A DNA stretch of 64,000 bases, from positions 1 to 64,000 of the forward strand of contig CAMLFK010000002.1 of assembly GCA_946479255.1 (NCBI GenBank), given 5' to 3'. Shown piece after piece: positions 36,128 through 46,333 of the stretch. A program made the translations under genes and the position numbers. This DNA is from an uncultured Oxalobacteraceae bacterium (lineage in GTDB: Bacteria; Pseudomonadota; Gammaproteobacteria; Burkholderiales; Burkholderiaceae). Within the stretch, counting starts at the first letter, position 1. Each line of letters begins with the position of its first letter. A model generated the notes under the pieces. That model was not told where the DNA came from and searched no databases. It saw nothing but the letters and a program-made list of their open reading frames with translations.

Positions 36128-37114
36128 ATGAGCGCAGCGCACCAGCTTCAGTTCAAATCGATCAATTTCACCGCGCTTGAAAGCGGCCCGCGGCTGATCG
36201 TCACCGGCGCCGTGCACGGCAATGAAACCTGCGGCACCCAGGCCATCCTGCGCATCATCGACGAGATCGACGGCGGGCGCCTGCACATAGTGCGCGGCAG
36301 CGTCACCTTCGTCCCCGTCACCAATCCGCTGGCCTATGCGCTGGGCCAGCGTGGCGGCGAACGCAATCTGAACCGAAACCTGTTCCCCAAAGACGCCCCA
36401 CAAGACTTCGAAGACCGCGTCGCCAATTGGCTCTGCCCTCTTCTGGCGCGGCATGACGTGCTACTCGACCTGCATTCCTTCAGTGATGAGGGCGAACCCT
36501 TCGTCATGGTTGGGCCGCGCAATAACGATGGGGCGATCGAACCGTTTGCCCACGCCGAACCAGAGCGCGCCCTTGCGCGCCGGCTTGGCGTACGGCGCTT
36601 TGTCAACGGGTGGCTGGCGACCTACAGCGGCGGCGTGCAGCGGCGCCATGCCTCCGATCCGGCACACCTGCAAACGGTCTTGCGCTTCGGCGTCGGCACC
36701 ACCGAATACATGCGGTCAAGGGGCGGCTACGCCCTCACGCTCGAATGCGGGCAGCACAATGCTCCAGGCGCGCCCGAAGTCGCGTACCGCGCCATCCTCA
36801 ACACCTTGGCCCACCTGCGGATGATCGACGCTCCTGGTCCGCGACCGGTGGGCCTCGATGAGATGGAAGCGCTGTCGATGGTGGCGGTGTACGACCGGGA
36901 TGCCGAGGGCGACAGCTTCAGCCGCGGCTGGAAGAGCTTCGATCCGGTCGAAAAGGGTGAGCAAATCGGCACACGGGCGGACGGCACGCCCGTGCTGGCC
37001 GAGTACACCGGCCGCATCCTGTTCCCCGATGCCGCCGCGGCGGCCGGCGACGAGTGGTACTACATGACGTGCGTAGACCGGGAATTCGACCGGTACTTAG
37101 CAGCCGGGGATTAA
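36128..37114 (+). CDS. AstE/AspA-family zinc deacylase (M14-like)
   Basis: The 328-residue protein has zinc-carboxypeptidase-like motifs: [10 protein letters not shown] (about 24), NRNLFP (about 82) and LLDLHSFSD (about 113). A Glu in TLECGQHN (about 210) fits the catalytic base. This is the succinylglutamate desuccinylase/aspartoacylase superfamily. No other arginine-succinyltransferase pathway genes are nearby, so calling it astE would be unsafe. Its stop overlaps the convergent sugE stop by four bases. Confidence 0.85.
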   Translation: MSAAHQLQFKSINFTALESGPRLIVTGAVHGNETCGTQAILRIIDEIDGGRLHIVRGSVTFVPVTNPLAYALGQRGGERNLNRNLFPKDAPQDFEDRVANWLCPLLARHDVLLDLHSFSDEGEPFVMVGPRNNDGAIEPFAHAEPERALARRLGVRRFVNGWLATYSGGVQRRHASDPAHLQTVLRFGVGTTEYMRSRGGYALTLECGQHNAPGAPEVAYRAILNTLAHLRMIDAPGPRPVGLDEMEALSMVAVYDRDAEGDSFSRGWKSFDPVEKGEQIGTRADGTPVLAEYTGRILFPDAAAAAGDEWYYMTCVDREFDRYLAAGD

Positions 37115-37437
37115 GGGGTCAGCACCTTCAGGCCCAGGATACCGGCAACGATCAAGCCGATGCAGCCCAGGCGCAGCGCGCCTGCCGGCTCGCCCAGCAG
37201 CACCATGCCGAGGATGGCCGTGCCGACGGTGCCGATGCCTGTCCATACCGCATAAGCGGTACCGACCGGAAGGTGTTTGAGCGCGAGGCCGAGCATGATG
37301 ATACTGCCGGTCATGGCTATCAAGGTCAGGCAGGTCGGCAGCCACTTGGTGAAGCCCTCGGTATATTTCAGCCCGATCGCCCAAGCGACCTCAAGAATGC
37401 CGGCGATAACAAGAAATACCCAGGAATGGTGACTCAT
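37111..37437 (-). CDS. sugE: SugE/Gdx-type guanidinium exporter (SMR family)
   Basis: The 108-residue four-helix small multidrug resistance protein has the essential membrane Glu ([16 protein letters not shown]) and the [12 protein letters not shown] segment of the Gdx subtype. This subtype exports guanidinium in exchange for protons. The ATG at 37437 is chosen for family length and the GGGAG six bases upstream. The leader carries a guanidine-II riboswitch at 37455-37505, which independently supports guanidine export. A 451-bp inverted-repeat element lies a further 60 bp upstream. Confidence 0.93.
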   Translation of the reverse strand: MSHHSWVFLVIAGILEVAWAIGLKYTEGFTKWLPTCLTLIAMTGSIIMLGLALKHLPVGTAYAVWTGIGTVGTAILGMVLLGEPAGALRLGCIGLIVAGILGLKVLTP

Positions 37438-37454
37438 GATGGACTCCCAAAAAA

Positions 37455-37505
37455 GGCCTGGTCGTCCGGGCCGAACTCCGTGCAAGGCGCGGAGGCCGTC
37501 CCCGC
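37455..37505 (-). promoter_or_regulatory. Guanidine-II (mini-ykkC) riboswitch upstream of sugE
   Basis: Read on the minus strand, two hairpins separated by 16 nt both have ACGR loops closed by GG/CC. P1 (37505-37489) is gcgg-gg-ACGG-cc-t-ccgc with one bulged base. P2 (37472-37455) is ggcccgg-ACGA-ccaggcc with one mismatch. Tandem hairpins with ACGR loops define the guanidine-II riboswitch class. P2 is followed by six U and then the GGGAG ribosome binding site of sugE, placing it where guanidine binding could free translation. Confidence 0.85.
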
Positions 37506-37564
37506 TGGATAGGACCGCCAGTGTACACCGGCCCCGCCGAACAAGCTGGCCCATCAAGATTCCC

Positions 37565-38015
37565 CCAACCCCCGGGGTCACTGCCCACATTGATATACGA
37601 ACTCGGCAGTAACAATCAAACCCGTCCGCCAATTCGCCCATTTCCATAAAACGCCGCCCCTTCCGATTACCGACTTGAGGCTGGGGCATTTTCGGCGGCG
37701 GCCTATTGGCCGACCTTACTGTTATTAAGCTGACGGCGACCCGTCGTATATTTTGGATTGGCACCGCTACACGGGAGCCACGGAGCGAGAGGGGCACGGA
37801 ATGAAACGCTGTCAAAACAACTCGCCGCCCTTTGGTGTACCAACTCAGCGTCGGCCTGGTATGTAAGCGGAATCGGCCATTATTAACTGGGCGCCGTCGA
37901 AACTTATCCGGGTCAGGGGAACTGGAATATCTCGGGGATTACGATCGCCACGCCGGGATTATTATGTTTTCTGGCTGAGCTCGTATATCAATGTGGGCAG
38001 TGACCCCAGGGTTGG
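37565..38015. mobile_element. 451-bp non-coding element with about 40-bp terminal inverted repeats
   Basis: The ends (37565-37604 and 37977-38015) are inverted copies. They share a perfect 27-base core (37574-37600 and 37981-38007) that contains cactgcccacattgatata, with one small gap and two mismatches outside it. The interior has no convincing gene and no transposase. This is a MITE-like or otherwise non-autonomous repeat. It fills most of the gap between sugE and the LysR gene and lies directly upstream of the riboswitch, so it may carry or displace the sugE promoter. Confidence 0.7.
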
Positions 38016-38055
38016 TGAAATCGTATGCAAACGACGTTGGTGTCGCGTGTGCGCA

Positions 38056-38991
38056 CTAAGTGGCGGCCTGATCTTTGGGATTGCCCGCCAGCCTGGCTAC
38101 CAGGAAGTCGACGAAACTGCGCACCCGCAGCGGTACATGGCGGTTGGAGGGATACAGCAAGGCGATCGGGCGCGAACGCCCGCCGAACCGCGGCAGCACT
38201 TCGACCAGCGCGCCATTGCGCAAGTCTTCTTCGGCGATGAAGCGGAAGGTCTGTGCGACCCCCGCCCCGCTGCGCGCCAAGGTCAGGCAGCCCAGCACGT
38301 CGTCGGTCACCGTATAACCGCCGTCGACCGGCACTTCGATGTCGCGGCCACCCTCGCGAAACAGCCAGTTGACCTGGCGCCCGCTGCTGGGCAGCTCGAA
38401 CAGGATGCATTCGTGCCGCGCCAGTTCGGCCACGCTGGCGGGCACGCCGCGCCGTTCCAGATACGCTGGCGCTGCCACCAGCATCACGTCGGCATCCTCG
38501 AGCTTGCGTCCGATAAGGTTCGATTCGACCGGGGGACTGACGCGGATCGCCACGTCGTAGCCTTCGTCGGCAAAGTCGATATTGCGGTTGCTGAGGTGGA
38601 CCTCGACCTTGACCGATGGATGCAGCGCGCGATACGCCGGCAGCAGCGGCAGCACGCGGTAGTGTCCATACGAGGTCGGCACGCTGATGCGCAGCGTGCC
38701 ACTCGGCTCGGCCTGGCGCCCTGTAATCTCGCGCTCGGCCTCGACCAGCCGCCCGAGCGCTTCGCGGCATTGCTCAAAATATGCCTGCCCGCCCTCGGTC
38801 AAACGGATCTGGCGGGTGGTGCGCACGAACAGCCGCACGCCCAGCCGTTCTTCCAGCCGGCCCACCGAGCGGCTCACCGCCGCAGGCGTGACGCCCGCTT
38901 CCACCGCGGCGGCCGTGAAGCTCTTGAACTCGGCCGCGAGGCAAAATAATTCTATGCTGCCCAACAAGATATCGTCAAACTGCCGCCGCAT
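38056..38991 (-). CDS. LysR-family regulator, next to the OYE gene
   Basis: The 311-residue protein has an N-terminal LysR helix-turn-helix (FKSFTAAAVEAGVTPAAVSR, SVGRLEERLGVRLFVRTTRQ) and a C-terminal effector domain. The ATG at 38991 is preferred over 39006 because GGAGG lies four bases upstream. It is divergent from the alkene reductase gene, and a palindromic site (39005-39028) lies between them. It probably controls that gene in response to an electrophile or quinone, which is inference. Confidence 0.92.
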   Translation of the reverse strand: MRRQFDDILLGSIELFCLAAEFKSFTAAAVEAGVTPAAVSRSVGRLEERLGVRLFVRTTRQIRLTEGGQAYFEQCREALGRLVEAEREITGRQAEPSGTLRISVPTSYGHYRVLPLLPAYRALHPSVKVEVHLSNRNIDFADEGYDVAIRVSPPVESNLIGRKLEDADVMLVAAPAYLERRGVPASVAELARHECILFELPSSGRQVNWLFREGGRDIEVPVDGGYTVTDDVLGCLTLARSGAGVAQTFRFIAEEDLRNGALVEVLPRFGGRSRPIALLYPSNRHVPLRVRSFVDFLVARLAGNPKDQAAT

Positions 38992-39004
38992 AGGGCCTCC
39001 ATTC

Positions 39005-39028
39005 ATTACATCACATTGAAAGTGTAAT
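39005..39028. promoter_or_regulatory. Probable LysR operator between the regulator and OYE genes
   Basis: The sequence has the form ATTACA-N12-TGTAAT with internal CAC/GTG symmetry (attacatcacattgaaagtg followed by taat). Interrupted dyads of this length with T-N11-A character are typical LysR sites. It covers the upstream edge of the regulator's own start, so autoregulation is likely too. Confidence 0.5.
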
Positions 39029-39108
39029 GGATGAGACGCTATTTATCACCATGGACAGCACAAATATAATGGATTCATCTTAGTCAGTCCAACAAGAAAG
39101 GAATCAGC

Positions 39109-40173
39109 ATGACAACCCTCTTCGATCCCATCGTTATCGGCGACCTGCCACTCAAGCACCGCATCATGATGGCGCCCCTGACCCGGGCGCGCGCAGTCGG
39201 CGGCGGCCGCGTGCCGAATGCACTGATGGCCGAGTACTACGTGCAGCGCGCCAGCGCCGGCATGATCCTCTCCGAGGCGACCGCCGTCACGCCGCAGGGA
39301 GTGGGCTATGCCGATACGCCGGGTATCTGGTCCGAGAGCCAGGTGGAGGGCTGGAAGCTGGTGACCGACGCCGTCCACAAGGCGCGCGGCACTATCCTGC
39401 TGCAGTTGTGGCATGTGGGCCGCATCTCGGATCCGTCCTTCCTGAATGGCGAAGCGCCGGTGGCGCCGAGCGCGATCGCGGCCAAGGGCCACGTCAGCCT
39501 GCTGCGCCCGAAGCGCCCTTTCGTTACGCCGCGCGCTTTGGCGCAGGGTGAAATCGCCGGCGTGGTGGCGGCCTTCCGGAAAGGTGCGGAGAACGCCAAA
39601 CGCGCAGGCTTCGACGGCGTCGAGATACACGGCGCGAACGGCTACCTGCTCGACCAGTTCCTGCAGGATGGGAGCAACAAGCGCACCGACATCTATGGCG
39701 GCTCGATCGAGAACCGCGCGCGCCTGATGCTGGAAGTGACCGACGCTTGTATCGATGTGTGGGGCGCGGGCCGCGTGGGCGTGCACCTGGCGCCGCGCTG
39801 CGACGATCACGACATGGGCGACTCGGACCCGAAGGCGACCTTCGGCTACCTGGCGCGCGAACTGGGCAAGCGCAAGATCGCTTTCATCTGCGCTCGCGAG
39901 GGCCTTGGACAAGGCGAGGAAAAACCGCGCCTTGGACCCTACCTCAAGCAGGAGTTCGGCGGCATCTATATCGCCAACGAGCAGATGACCCGCGAGAGCG
40001 CCGAGCAGCTGCTGCGCAATGGTGAAGCCGACGCGGTCGCATTCGGCAAATGGTACATCGCCAATCCGGACCTGCCGGCCCGCCTGGCCGCCAATGCACC
40101 GCTCAACCCGGCCCGCAGCGAGAGCTTCTATGCGCCGACCGCGGAAGGCTATACGGACTACCCCAGCCTGTAA
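39109..40173 (+). CDS. Old Yellow Enzyme-type alkene reductase
   Basis: The 354-residue FMN enzyme matches NemA/XenB-type OYE proteins. Visible motifs are MMAPLTRARA (FMN phosphate region), LQLWHVGRIS, the HGANGYLLDQFL signature (about 175-186; the His and Asn bind substrate) and YGGSIENRARL. It uses NAD(P)H to reduce activated alkenes, nitro compounds and quinones. AAAGGAA precedes the ATG. The divergent LysR gene is its likely regulator. Confidence 0.93.
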   Translation: MTTLFDPIVIGDLPLKHRIMMAPLTRARAVGGGRVPNALMAEYYVQRASAGMILSEATAVTPQGVGYADTPGIWSESQVEGWKLVTDAVHKARGTILLQLWHVGRISDPSFLNGEAPVAPSAIAAKGHVSLLRPKRPFVTPRALAQGEIAGVVAAFRKGAENAKRAGFDGVEIHGANGYLLDQFLQDGSNKRTDIYGGSIENRARLMLEVTDACIDVWGAGRVGVHLAPRCDDHDMGDSDPKATFGYLARELGKRKIAFICAREGLGQGEEKPRLGPYLKQEFGGIYIANEQMTRESAEQLLRNGEADAVAFGKWYIANPDLPARLAANAPLNPARSESFYAPTAEGYTDYPSL

Positions 40174-40183
40174 GCCTTGACGT

Positions 40184-40693
40184 TTACCCCTTGAGGGACG
40201 CCAGGTACTTATCGTAGACCTCGTACATGCCGCCGAAACCCTGCTGCATGGAGGCGTGGCCGGCCTTGAAGGTTTGCCTTTCGACTTCGCTGGCGTTGAT
40301 CGGCGTGGAATGCAGGGTCATGTGGGTCTTGCCTTCCAGCTCCTGCAGGACCACGGTATTGACCACCTCTACCGGCCAACCCGGGGCCATGGGGTGGGCG
40401 ATGCGCTCGCCGGCCGCGTCGGCGAAGCCATTCACGAATACCAGCTTGTCAGGCGGGCTGATTTCGCGGAAGTCGAAGCGGCCGTACATCTCCACGCCGG
40501 GCGCGAAGCGCATACAGTAGTGGAACACACCGCCAACCACCGGCTCGTGCCTCAGCACCTCGATGGTGCAGCCTTGCGGACCCCACCACTTCTGCAGGTG
40601 CTCGCGCTCGACCATGGTCTTGAAGACCAGTTCGCGCGGGGCGTCGAAGGTGCGCATCAGGTTGAAGTCGACATTCGGTTCAGGATTGGTCAT
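40184..40693 (-). CDS. SRPBCC (AHSA1-like) ligand-binding protein
   Basis: The 169-residue protein has the START/SRPBCC fold typical of AHSA1-like proteins: DFNLMRTFDAPRELVFKTM, HLQKWWGPQGC and FDFREISPPDKLVF. The ligand is unknown. The ATG at 40693 is inside the end of the upstream ArsR gene (14-base overlap), so the two are co-translated. ArsR-SRPBCC pairs of this type are common and usually form a small autoregulated unit. Confidence 0.9.
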   Translation of the reverse strand: MTNPEPNVDFNLMRTFDAPRELVFKTMVEREHLQKWWGPQGCTIEVLRHEPVVGGVFHYCMRFAPGVEMYGRFDFREISPPDKLVFVNGFADAAGERIAHPMAPGWPVEVVNTVVLQELEGKTHMTLHSTPINASEVERQTFKAGHASMQQGFGGMYEVYDKYLASLKG

Positions 40694-41039
40694 TGCTGTT
40701 CTCCTTGTTGGGTTGAGCTGCCTGGATGGTGGTGAGGTAGTCGTCGAGCTTATCGAATCCTTGTTCCCAGAACTGGCGGTATTGCGCCATCCAGTCCGTG
40801 GCCTGGCGCAGCGGCGCGGCTTCGAGCCGGCATGGGCGCCACTGGGCCTGGCGCGCACGCGTCACCAGACCTGCGCGCTCCAGCACCTTGAGGTGCTTGG
40901 TGATCGCGGGCAGGCTCATGGCGAATGGCTCGGCCAGCGCCGTCACCGAGCTTTCGCCTTCAGCCAGGCGAGCCAGGATGGCCCGGCGGGTCGGATCGGC
41001 CAGTGCCGCGAACGTCGCGCTGAGCGTGTCGGCTTGCAT
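40680..41039 (-). CDS. ArsR-family winged-helix regulator
   Basis: The 119-residue protein has the ArsR fold: LADPTRRAILARLAEGESSV and the recognition helix MSLPAITKHLKVLERAGLV. The metal-binding CxC motif of arsenic sensors is absent, so it belongs to the non-metal group that accompanies SRPBCC genes. A perfect 12-bp palindrome lies 13 bases upstream of its start and is a likely operator. Confidence 0.92.
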   Translation of the reverse strand: MQADTLSATFAALADPTRRAILARLAEGESSVTALAEPFAMSLPAITKHLKVLERAGLVTRARQAQWRPCRLEAAPLRQATDWMAQYRQFWEQGFDKLDDYLTTIQAAQPNKENSNDQS

Positions 41040-41051
41040 GATAAACCTAAA

Positions 41052-41063
41052 GGTTAATTAACC
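41052..41063. promoter_or_regulatory. Palindromic operator candidate upstream of the ArsR gene
   Basis: ggttaattaacc is a perfect 12-bp palindrome, and the overlapping aacctaaaggtt adds a second AACC/GGTT dyad. It lies immediately upstream of the regulator start at 41039, where an autorepressor would bind. Confidence 0.45.
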
Positions 41064-41159
41064 AGTCAGTAAAATAGCCGTACCACCCCCTTCCTGTCAA
41101 GTGGAGGGAGTTAGTGACATCTTTTCCAGAATGCAAGTTAATTTCCCCATGAATTCCGC

Positions 41160-41771
<612 letters not shown>

Positions 41772-41797
41772 TCGGTGTGTCCTTGTAAGTTGATTGT

Positions 41798-42463
41798 TCA
41801 CGAGCGGTACAGCCGGCCGTGCTGCACCTCATGGCGCATCGACAGGATCGACAGGCCGGGCGACCAGTTGGACAGTTCATCGTCGCCGATGGTGCGGGCG
41901 CGCTCGGCAGCGACTTCAATCCCGGTCCGCAGCGACAGCAGGATGCGCTGCCCGGCCACCTGTCCCAGCGGGACGGATTTGACGCACACCAGCACCTGGT
42001 TCTCGGCCCACGAAAAAAGCATGGCCAGGAGCGCATCCTCGTGGGCGATGCCGAGCGCCGATACGGCGCAGGCGAAAGCCGCCGGAAGCGAGACTTCTTC
42101 ACCGAGCGGCGCCACGTCGGCCACGCCCAGTTCATGGATCAGGCGAGTGAGGGAATAGCCCATCTGGATAGTCTCGGCGCGGAACTCGGCGCTGTCGCGC
42201 GAAGCCAGGAAGCGTTCGCTCCACAGGGCAATCGAGGTGTCGTCGCGCGCTTCAAAAGCCTTGAGCAGGCGCCAGAACAGCGGCGCGTCCCATTGCGCCA
42301 CGACCTCGTGCAGGTAGCGCACGATCCAGGCGCGCCCGCTTTCGGCGTCATGCACGAGCCCCGAGTCCAAGGCCGCTTCCAGCGCCTGGGAGTAGCTGTA
42401 GCCGCCGATCGGCAAGGCCGGGCTGGCGAACTGCAGAAGATGCAGGAGCGCGCTGGCGTTCAT
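41798..42463 (-). CDS. ureF: Urease accessory protein UreF
   Basis: The 221-residue all-helical protein matches UreF ([21 protein letters not shown] at the start, split here from the rest of the fold). It forms the UreD-UreF-UreG complex that delivers nickel to apo-urease. The start is two bases after the ureE stop and the order within the operon is standard. Confidence 0.96.
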   Translation of the reverse strand: MNASALLHLLQFASPALPIGGYSYSQALEAALDSGLVHDAESGRAWIVRYLHEVVAQWDAPLFWRLLKAFEARDDTSIALWSERFLASRDSAEFRAETIQMGYSLTRLIHELGVADVAPLGEEVSLPAAFACAVSALGIAHEDALLAMLFSWAENQVLVCVKSVPLGQVAGQRILLSLRTGIEVAAERARTIGDDELSNWSPGLSILSMRHEVQHGRLYRS

Positions 42464-42465
42464 GG

Positions 42466-42972
42466 CTATACCGGGTCGCTCGGACGATGTATCTTCTGGC
42501 GCAGCGGCACGGGTGCCAGCAGGTGGCCGTCGTCGCGGTGGCTGTGGCCGCCGCCGGAGTAGGCGCCCGACTCGGGTTCGAACGGGGCGCGCTCTTCTTC
42601 CACTTTGGCGCCCAGTCCTTCGACCATCTCGCGCAGCACCGGATCCACGCGGATACGCAGCACGCCAGGTGCGATCTGGGTTTGAGTATGGCGGTTACCA
42701 AGGTGGAAGGCGCAGCGCGCCAGCATGTGCGCGTCCACGCAATGGATCGCATAGACCGGTTCGGGCGCGGCCACCACGCGGATCACCCGCTTGTCTTCGC
42801 CGGTCAAGAGGTCGCCGTCGCGCAGCACCGTGCCGCGTACCGTGAACAGCGCCACTTCCTCGCCGGAGGTGAGGCGCGCGCGCAGGCGGCAGCGTTCGCG
42901 CTGGTCGTAGGGCAGCACCAGTTCGCCATCGATGGCCGGTGCGGAGTCGAGTTTCGTGTGCAGGGTAAGCAT
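42466..42972 (-). CDS. ureE: Urease nickel metallochaperone UreE
   Basis: The 168-residue protein has the UreE peptide-binding N-terminal part (LVLPYDQRERCRLRARL) and the nickel-binding domain (YAIHCVDAHMLARCAFHLGNRH). Its C-terminal tail is only modestly His-rich (GGGHSHRDDGH), compared with long His tails in some species. It hands nickel to UreG. It follows ureC by five bases. Confidence 0.96.
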   Translation of the reverse strand: MLTLHTKLDSAPAIDGELVLPYDQRERCRLRARLTSGEEVALFTVRGTVLRDGDLLTGEDKRVIRVVAAPEPVYAIHCVDAHMLARCAFHLGNRHTQTQIAPGVLRIRVDPVLREMVEGLGAKVEEERAPFEPESGAYSGGGHSHRDDGHLLAPVPLRQKIHRPSDPV

Positions 42973-42977
42973 AGGCT

Positions 42978-44677
<1,700 letters not shown>

Positions 44678-44678
<1 letters not shown>

Positions 44679-45010
44679 CAGGTCCCTCCGTTCGATACGT
44701 GGGGCGGCAGTTCGCCCATCACCAGGCCGTTGAAGCCGTAGACCAGCCGGTCGCCCGCGAGCGCCACCAGTTCCACGGTCCGCTGCTGGCCCGGCTCGAA
44801 GCGCACCGCGGTGCCGGCGGCGATATCGAGGCGCATGCCGATGGCGTCGCTGCGCGCGAACTTGAGCGCGGTGTTCACTTCAAAAAAGTGAAAGTGCGAA
44901 CCGACCTGGATCGGCCGGTCGCCGCTGTTGGCCACCACCATGGTGCGCGTGGGGCGGCCTTCGTTGATGGTGATCTCGCCTTCCTGCAGCAGATATTCGC
45001 CGGGTATCAT
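44678..45010 (-). CDS. ureB: Urease beta subunit
   Basis: The 110-residue structural subunit begins [19 protein letters not shown], the standard family start, so the ATG at 45010 is chosen over one four codons earlier. The [11 protein letters not shown] motif is present. It is encoded as a separate subunit from UreA, unlike the fused form of Helicobacter. It lies 14 bp after ureA. Confidence 0.97.
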
Positions 45011-45024
45011 GGGGCCTCGCACCT

Positions 45025-45327
45025 TCAGGGGATGGGGTTATGGACGGTCACCAGCTTGCTGCCGTCCGGGAAAGTGGCTTCGATCTGGATGTCCGGGATC
45101 ATTTCGGCGATGCCGTCCATGACGTCGGCGCGCGTGAGGATCTGGGCGCCGTCCGACATCAGCTCGGCCACGCTCTTGCCGTCGCGCGCGCCTTCCATGA
45201 TGGCGGCGCTGATCAGGGCGACCGCCTCGGGGTAGTTGAGTTTGAGGCCGCGCGCCATGCGGCGTTCGGCCAGCAGCGCTGCGGTAAAGATCAGCAGCTT
45301 GTCTTTTTCGCGGGGAGTCAGGTCCAT
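45025..45327 (-). CDS. ureA: Urease gamma subunit
   Basis: The 100-residue subunit begins [20 protein letters not shown] and contains [20 protein letters not shown], both characteristic of UreA. The start at 45327 is fixed by family length. It is the first structural gene after ureD and is separated from it by 32 bp. Confidence 0.97.
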   Translation of the reverse strand: MDLTPREKDKLLIFTAALLAERRMARGLKLNYPEAVALISAAIMEGARDGKSVAELMSDGAQILTRADVMDGIAEMIPDIQIEATFPDGSKLVTVHNPIP

Positions 45328-45359
45328 GTTGTCCGTTCCATATGGCGGTCTCGTTGGGT

Positions 45360-46211
45360 TCAGGTATTCCAGATGCGCGGCAGCGGCGCGCCGCAGCCCA
45401 GCAGATGGGGGCGCAGCAGTTGCCAGGCTTTGACGATGGCGCCGCGCACGGTCTCGCTGTCGTGGCCCAGGTAGCGCGCCACGAATACCGACTTGACCTG
45501 GCTGGTGGCCAGCAGTGGATCGATGGCGCGCAGTTGCTCCATCAGTAGCGAGGGGACCGGCTTGCCGACCCCGATCAGCGTGGCGCACACGCTGGCGCCG
45601 TTCAGGCCCAGCGGGCTGCTCATCGAGCTGCTCGCGGCATCGATGCGGCCCTGCTCCCACCACAGCAGCTTGCCGCCGCGGCGGATGCGCATGCGCTGCA
45701 CCACGCTGCCGCTCTCGAAGCGCTCGCCGGACGCGCGCCGCCCCAGGCAGATGATGTCGCAGCCGATGTAGCTGGCGTCCGCGGCCAGCTCGACCTGCTG
45801 GTCGAGTTCGACGTGGGCGCCGTTATAGAAGATGCTCTCCTGCGGCATCCATTCGATGGCGGCTCCCGCGCCGGCCGACAGGCGCAGCTGCTGGCGCGAC
45901 ACGCGCCCATTGGCGCGGTACCACTTGGCCGCACCGGGCGAAGTCAGGAAGGCGTGGGTGGACGGGCCGGCGGCCGCGTCGATGGCAAGCTGGTCGCCGC
46001 CCACCACGCCGCCGGGCGGGTGCACGATGATGGCGTGGCAGATGCGCGGGCCCTCAGGGTAGAGCGGCTTTTGTACGCGCAGCGGTCCGCTGTGGGTACG
46101 CTCGGTCAGCCGGCTGGTGCCCGCGTCGTCGCTAAAGCGCAGCCTGAGGCTGGCCTTCCAGGCAGTGGCGGCGGCGGCGGTGTTTGCATCGGAACGTGGG
46201 CAATCGGGCAT
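45360..46211 (-). CDS. ureD: Urease accessory protein UreD
   Basis: The 283-residue scaffold protein matches UreD/Ure[26 protein letters not shown] and [13 protein letters not shown] are conserved segments. It binds apo-urease and channels nickel from UreG. It is the first gene of the operon. No urea ABC transporter or nickel permease gene is next to it, so those functions must be encoded elsewhere. Confidence 0.95.
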   Translation of the reverse strand: MPDCPRSDANTAAAATAWKASLRLRFSDDAGTSRLTERTHSGPLRVQKPLYPEGPRICHAIIVHPPGGVVGGDQLAIDAAAGPSTHAFLTSPGAAKWYRANGRVSRQQLRLSAGAGAAIEWMPQESIFYNGAHVELDQQVELAADASYIGCDIICLGRRASGERFESGSVVQRMRIRRGGKLLWWEQGRIDAASSSMSSPLGLNGASVCATLIGVGKPVPSLLMEQLRAIDPLLATSQVKSVFVARYLGHDSETVRGAIVKAWQLLRPHLLGCGAPLPRIWNT

Positions 46212-46333
46212 GTCAACTTGATTAGCATTTTGTATGCCACTGGACGCGATGCCACATTACGGGGCAAATGCACTTTGATCGTGCGGGCAGTGTACCATTT
46301 CAAGCCATGTGCACCGCCGGGGTGCATTCGGAC

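Noticed and set aside
36128..37114. A true astE of the arginine succinyltransferase pathway
   Set aside because: No astA, astB, astC or astD gene is nearby, and the superfamily includes many other deacylases.
37438..37815. An N-terminal extension of SugE
   Set aside because: The extension runs through the riboswitch and the inverted-repeat element; family length and the SD fix the start at 37437.
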